NCBI RefSeq assembly: GCF_022879595.1 | Contig: NZ_CP084265.1 | Location: forward strand, 1,364,001-1,428,000 | DNA from: Caballeronia sp. Lep1P3 | Lineage (GTDB): Bacteria > Pseudomonadota > Gammaproteobacteria > Burkholderiales > Burkholderiaceae | Length of the DNA: 64,000 bases | Direction of reading: 5' to 3' | Shown here: positions 60,027 through 64,000 of the stretch, piece after piece | How the letters are laid out: each line of letters opens with the position of its first letter | Position numbering within the stretch: the first letter of the stretch is position 1 | Notes under the pieces: generated by a model | Seen by the model: the letters and a program-made list of their open reading frames with translations, nothing else | What the model was told of the DNA's origin: nothing | Database searches by the model: none | Translations under genes and position numbers: made by a program

Positions 60027-60827
60027 ATGGCCGTGGCCGCATCGTCCCTATGCGCGCTTTTCGCGGTCCTGCCGCAGCACGCGATCGCGCAGACAGCCGC
60101 CGCGACCGGGCCGGCGTCTTCGCTGAGCACGCAGACGCCCGATGCGGCGGCGGGCGGCGCCGAAAGCACGGACGGCGCCTTGCGCGCGGATTACGCGCAG
60201 CGGCAGAAGACGCTCGACCGGCGCACGTCGGAGAACGACTATCGGTACGGCGTGAAGCAGCATGACTGCTACAGCAAGTTCTTCGTGAACCATTGTCTCG
60301 ATAGCGCGCGCACCGAAATGCGTGAGGCGCGCCAGCAGATTCGCCAGGAACAGCTCGCGCTCGACGACGAGCAGCGCGCCGAGCACGCGAAGGAGCGCGA
60401 TCGTCAGACGGCGCTCAAGCAGGCGCAATACGAGGCCGAAGCGCCGCAGCGCGAGGCCAACGAGAAGGCGAGCGAGCAGGCGTACGAAGACAAGCAGCGC
60501 CAGAACGCGCTCGCCGCCGCCCAGCGCAACGCCGAAGCGCCGCAACGGGCGGCAAACCAGAAGGCCTACGATCAGAAGCAGGCGGACTACCAGAAGAAGC
60601 TGGACGAAGCGCGCGCGCGCGGTGTGCAGGACGCGCAGGACCGCGAGCAGAAGGCGCAGCGCTTCGAGCAGAAGCAGAAGGATGCCGCGCAGCATCGCGC
60701 CGAAGTGGAAGCGCGTCAGAAGGAAGCCGCTCGCAAGCAGCAGGAAAAGGCACAGCAGGCAGAGCAGGAAAAGCAGCGGCAGGAACAGTCGAAGCAACAG
60801 TCGAACCAGCAGCAGCAAGGCAAGTAG
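60027..60827 (+). CDS. Secreted Gln-rich coiled-coil protein of unknown function
   Basis: I do not recognise a named family. From the ATG the protein has 266 residues and starts with a clear signal peptide ([21 protein letters not shown]); a TTG at 59979 would add 16 residues. A short Ala/Gly/Thr-rich spacer is followed by [22 protein letters not shown], with two Cys that could form a disulfide in the periplasm. From about residue 95 to the end it is a long, charged, Gln/Ala/Glu/Lys-rich coiled coil with an imperfect repeat of AEAPQR-x-AN-x-KA, ending in a poly-Gln tail. Envelope spanning or scaffolding is an inference. Confidence 0.75.
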   Translation: MAVAASSLCALFAVLPQHAIAQTAAATGPASSLSTQTPDAAAGGAESTDGALRADYAQRQKTLDRRTSENDYRYGVKQHDCYSKFFVNHCLDSARTEMREARQQIRQEQLALDDEQRAEHAKERDRQTALKQAQYEAEAPQREANEKASEQAYEDKQRQNALAAAQRNAEAPQRAANQKAYDQKQADYQKKLDEARARGVQDAQDREQKAQRFEQKQKDAAQHRAEVEARQKEAARKQQEKAQQAEQEKQRQEQSKQQSNQQQQGK

Positions 60828-60952
60828 CGCCTCCTGGCCGGATGGCGGAGGCGCCGATGTCGCGGCCTTGCGTCATACTCTGGCTGAATCGGCCAGGCGC
60901 TGTCTGCCGTCGAGACGCCCGCGCTGGCCGGTAGCCTTGCATGGAGGCGAGC

Positions 60953-61174
60953 ATGCAGCAACGCTTGAACGCACCCCGACAACCCGCCGTGGATGCCGCC
61001 CTGATTCGCGATCGCATCGCGCAACTGCAGGAAGAGCATCACGGCCTCGATACGCTGATCGGCAAGCTGTCCGGCATCGACGACCTCGAACTCCGGCGCC
61101 TCAAGAAGCGCAAGCTCAAGGTCAAAGACACGATACTCCTGCTGCAATTGCAACTGGACACCGACCCGCACTGA
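60953..61174 (+). CDS. YdcH family small protein (DUF465)
   Basis: A 73-residue all-helical protein matching the YdcH pattern: IRDRIAQLQEEHHGLDTLIGKL, then LRRLKKRKLKVKDTILLL. The family is of unknown function. I start it at 60953 because a GGAGG ribosome site lies at 60943-60947, inside what would be the coding region of the upstream ATG at 60941. Confidence 0.85.
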   Translation: MQQRLNAPRQPAVDAALIRDRIAQLQEEHHGLDTLIGKLSGIDDLELRRLKKRKLKVKDTILLLQLQLDTDPH

Positions 61175-61275
61175 ATCGTCTCACGGCGTGCAACATGCCC
61201 GAGCCCGCCCGCGCCTCTGGCCGGCGGCGTCGCGCGTTGCACGGAACACGCAGATTTCGCAGGATCTAGCCCGCT

Positions 61276-63501
61276 TTGAACTCACCCGTCACCCCTTCCG
61301 ACTCCGCGAGCGCCGCGCTTGCGCTGACGGACAAGCGCAGCGTCGAACTCGACGCGATCTTTTCCGCCGATGGCCTGCTCGCGCGCGCCATCGACGGCTA
61401 TCGGCCGCGCGCATCGCAGATTCAGATGGCGCGCTCCGTCGCGGCGGCGATGGAAGCGTCCGGCCGCGCGATGCCCGAACCCGCGATGTTCGAAGCGCAG
61501 CGCCGTCCCGCGCGCAAGCTCGGGCCGTCCGACAAGCCCTATGAAGTCGAGGAAGCGCCAGCCGACGAAGTCGGCATCGCGACCGCGAAAGCGGCTATCG
61601 ACGGCGGCGAGAACACGCTGATCGTCGAGGCCGGCACGGGCACCGGCAAGACCTACGCGTATCTCGTCCCGGCGATGCTCTGGGGCGGCAAGGTCATCGT
61701 GTCGACGGGGACCAAGCATCTGCAGGATCAGCTTTTTGCCCGCGACATTCCCACCGTGCGAGACGCGCTCGCCGTGCCGGTCTCCGTCGCGATGCTAAAG
61801 GGCCGCGCGAACTACCTGTGTCATTACTATCTGGAGCGCACCGCCGACAACGGTCGCCTGCCGTCGCGCCAGGACACGTCGCATCTGCAGGAAATCGTCC
61901 GTTTCGCAAAGATCACGCGCACCGGCGACAAGGCCGAACTCGCGAGCGTGCCCGAGAATTCCCCGGTCTGGCCGATGGTCACGTCCACGCGCGACAACTG
62001 CCTCGGCCAGGAATGCCCGCATTACAAGGACTGTTTCGTGATGCAGGCGCGCAAGGAGGCGCAGCAGGCCGACATCGTCGTGGTGAATCACCATCTGTTC
62101 TTCGCGGACGTGATGCTGCGCGACACCGGCATGGCCGAACTCCTGCCGATGGCCAACACGATCATCTTCGACGAAGCGCATCAGTTGCCCGAAACGGCCA
62201 CGCTCTTTTTCGGCGAGACGCTTTCCACGACGCAACTGCTCGAACTCGCGCGCGATACCGTCGCCGAAGGTCTGAGCCATGCGCGCGACGCCGCCGACTG
62301 GACGAAGCTCGGCGCCGCGCTCGAGCGTGCCGCGCGCGATCTGCGGCTCGCGTTCAAGGAGGATTCGGCGCGCTTCTCGGTCGGTCAGCTTCCCGACGGG
62401 CATCCGCTTTTCGATGCGCTCGATACGCTCGAGACGCATCTTGGCGCGCTGGCCGCGGCGCTCTTGTCGCATGCGGAGCGCGCGGAATCGCTGCAGGCGC
62501 TCGTGCGTCGCGCGCGCGAATTGCAGGATCTGCTGTCGGGCTGGACCACGCCGCCGACGCCGCTGGAACGCGCGGTCGTCGAGGACGAAAGTGCCGCGCA
62601 GGAAGCGGCGAAGGACGAGCCGAACGAAATGGTGCGCTGGATCGAAGTGTTCTCGCACACGGTTCAGTTCCACGAGACGCCGCTGTCCGTCGCGCCGATC
62701 TTTGCCAAGCAGCGCGCGGGCGTGCCGCGCGCGTGGATCTTCACGTCGGCGACGCTTTCGGTGCGCGGCGACTTCACGCACTACGCGGCGCAGATGGGTC
62801 TGAACGCGCGCCGCTCGATGACGCTGCCGAGTCCCTTCGACTATCCGACTCAGGGCCTTTTGTACGTGCCGCGCAATCTGCCGCAGCCGTCTTCGCCGCA
62901 GTTCACCGACGCCGTGTTCGAAGCGGCGCTGCCTGTGATCGAGGCGGCGGGCGGCGGCGTGTTCGTGCTCTGCACGACCTTGCGCGCGGTCGATCGCATC
63001 GCGACGCGCCTGCGCGACATCATCGAGCGGCGCGGCTGGGGCAATCCGCTGCTCGTACAGGGCGATGCGAGCCGCACCGAACTGCTCGACCGCTTCCGCG
63101 CGTACGGCAACGCGATTCTCGTGGGAAGCCAGAGTTTCTGGGAAGGCGTCGATGTGCGCGGCGACGCGCTGTCGCTCGTCGTCATCGACAAGCTGCCGTT
63201 CGCGCCGCCCGACGATCCGGTGCTCGCCGCGCGCCTCGACGCGCTCACGAAAAAGGGCTTGAGCCCGTTCGCCGTGCATCAGTTGCCGCAGGCGGTCATT
63301 ACGCTCAAGCAGGGCGCGGGCCGTCTGATTCGCGCGGAAACGGATCGCGGCGTGCTGATGATCTGCGACACGCGCCTTGTCGACAAACCTTACGGCCGGC
63401 GCATCTGGCAGAGTCTTCCGCCTTTCAAGCGCACCCGCGAACTCGACGTGGTGCGCGCGTTCTTCAGCGACTCCCCGAGTTCCGCCGAGCTGGCCGAATA
63501 G
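61276..63501 (+). CDS. DinG/YoaA-type ATP-dependent DNA helicase
   Basis: A 741-residue XPD-like superfamily 2 helicase. Walker A EAGTGTGKT has Lys125; the DEAH box is at 299-302 (IIFDEAHQLPE). Four Cys likely to bind an iron-sulfur cluster lie between them: Cys182, Cys242, Cys247 and Cys253. The C-terminal helicase half has SFWEGVDVRGDAL and QGAGRLIRAETDRG. Length and layout fit YoaA/DinG proteins of DNA repair. The start is TTG: a stop lies just upstream and no earlier ATG or GTG exists in frame. Its 3' end overlaps the degenerate transposase frame by 38 bp. Confidence 0.93.
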   Translation: MNSPVTPSDSASAALALTDKRSVELDAIFSADGLLARAIDGYRPRASQIQMARSVAAAMEASGRAMPEPAMFEAQRRPARKLGPSDKPYEVEEAPADEVGIATAKAAIDGGENTLIVEAGTGTGKTYAYLVPAMLWGGKVIVSTGTKHLQDQLFARDIPTVRDALAVPVSVAMLKGRANYLCHYYLERTADNGRLPSRQDTSHLQEIVRFAKITRTGDKAELASVPENSPVWPMVTSTRDNCLGQECPHYKDCFVMQARKEAQQADIVVVNHHLFFADVMLRDTGMAELLPMANTIIFDEAHQLPETATLFFGETLSTTQLLELARDTVAEGLSHARDAADWTKLGAALERAARDLRLAFKEDSARFSVGQLPDGHPLFDALDTLETHLGALAAALLSHAERAESLQALVRRARELQDLLSGWTTPPTPLERAVVEDESAAQEAAKDEPNEMVRWIEVFSHTVQFHETPLSVAPIFAKQRAGVPRAWIFTSATLSVRGDFTHYAAQMGLNARRSMTLPSPFDYPTQGLLYVPRNLPQPSSPQFTDAVFEAALPVIEAAGGGVFVLCTTLRAVDRIATRLRDIIERRGWGNPLLVQGDASRTELLDRFRAYGNAILVGSQSFWEGVDVRGDALSLVVIDKLPFAPPDDPVLAARLDALTKKGLSPFAVHQLPQAVITLKQGAGRLIRAETDRGVLMICDTRLVDKPYGRRIWQSLPPFKRTRELDVVRAFFSDSPSSAELAE

Positions 63502-64000
63502 CGCGTTCGGCGGTCCGCTGGACGTTCGCGATGGCCTGTTCGACGCGCGAGGCGTCTCGCGCTTTGGCGCGTGCGCTCCCGTCGTCGACGTCGAGTGCCA
63601 CGCGAAAGCGCATCGATTTCACGCTGTAGGCGCTGCCGAAGTCCGGCGACGCGCTTTGCCGGCGCGTGCCGGCAGCGTCTCGATGGGCGGCGCTTTCCGG
63701 CGCGTCGGACGAGATAGCCGCGAGAATGCGCGCATTGGCCGTCACGCCCGTCTTGATGCGAATGCCATTGGCGGCGAGCGCGCGGTTGACTTCCGCCAGC
63801 ACCGGTTGCCCGAGCGCATGCGACTGCAAAAAACGCCTGAATTGCCCCATCGCGTTCGCATCGGGCGTGCAACCGCCTGTTTCGTCGATGCGCGCAAAAC
63901 GCCGCATCGCGATGCTGTCGATGAGCGCGTCCTCGCAATCGCGATCGGATAGCCCGAACCAACTCTGAAGGAAGCAGACGCGCAGCATCGGCTCGAGCGC
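63464..64000 (-). pseudogene. Degenerate IS5-type transposase, 5' end outside window
   Basis: Read on the minus strand from the right edge, the peptide begins ALEPMLRVCFLQSWFGLSD and continues with ALIDSIAMRRFARID and ANAMGQFRRFLQSH. These match the DUF772 N-terminal part of IS5-family transposases. The next motif, normally TGTVVDATLIAAPSS, reads TGVTANARILAAISS, so the first catalytic Asp is Asn. After that the DDE core is replaced by short unrelated sequence until the stop at 63464. It cannot encode an active enzyme. The start is beyond base 64000, and I found no terminal inverted repeat. Confidence 0.75.

Noticed and set aside
63464..63501. Gene overlap of the helicase and the transposase remnant as a functional antisense pair
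   Set aside because: The remnant has lost its catalytic core, so its last codons are simply read-through sequence meeting the helicase end.

Overview
The window looks like a core chromosomal segment of a high-GC betaproteobacterium of the Burkholderiaceae (Burkholderia, Paraburkholderia or Caballeronia). The reasons are the strong G/C third-position bias, the protein types, and gene orders typical of that family: surE-pcm-nlpD-rpoS, ispG-hisS-yfgM-bamB-der-hfq-hflX-hflK-hflC-DUF2065-hisZ-purA, and ffs-dnaX-ybaB-recR. The genus is my inference. I see no rRNA, tRNA, CRISPR array, prophage or intact insertion sequence.

Layout. 1-5.3 kb: the tail of a Gfo/Idh/MocA oxidoreductase, a polar amino-acid ABC permease and binding protein without a local ATPase, pyrD, then bpt, aat and a zinc-ribbon NUDIX hydrolase on the minus strand. 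5.4-7.5 kb: moeA-moaD-moaE for molybdopterin cofactor synthesis. 7.5-12.3 kb: a group III truncated haemoglobin divergent from an NsrR-type Rrf2 regulator, then clpB behind a clear sigma-32 promoter, then a YidB protein. 12.3-20 kb, all minus strand: a ComEA-like helix-hairpin-helix protein, a MATE transporter with a GT39-like membrane glycosyltransferase, rpmE2 (L31 type B), an MtfA-like peptidase, rho and trxA. 20.1-24.2 kb: 4.5S RNA, dnaX, ybaB, recR and a DUF1653 gene. 24.2-28.3 kb: a class III CoA-transferase followed by a complete nitrate/taurine-type ABC importer. 28.6-30.5 kb: a family 9 glycosyltransferase and a quinone oxidoreductase. 30.6-36.8 kb: surE-pcm-nlpD-rpoS, a PolB-like exonuclease and rlmD. 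36.9-45.7 kb: a BI-1/YccA protein, ndk, rlmN, a RodZ-like protein, ispG, hisS, yfgM-like and bamB. 46.1-57.3 kb: der, hfq, hflX, hflK, hflC, DUF2065, hisZ, purA, a phosphoribosyltransferase and kup. 57.4-64 kb: tex, a secreted coiled-coil protein of unknown function, a YdcH protein, a YoaA/DinG-type helicase and a decayed IS5-type transposase running off the right edge.

How it fits together. Most of the window is housekeeping: translation and RNA modification (bpt, aat, rlmD, rlmN, hisS, L31, Hfq, Der, HflX), replication and repair (DnaX, RecR, helicase), envelope biogenesis (NlpD, RodZ, BamB, YfgM), and stress and proteostasis (ClpB, RpoS, Pcm, HflKC, TrxA). The accessory content is small. 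I did not find a convincing new multi-gene system. The most useful leads are the CoA-transferase/ABC importer operon of unknown substrate, the haemoglobin/NsrR pair, dnaX and surE start codons lying where transcription should begin, a perfect 28-bp palindrome between trxA and rho, several in-frame or intergenic tandem repeats, and the transposase remnant that has lost its first catalytic Asp. Function assignments come from recognising motifs by eye; no database search was run.
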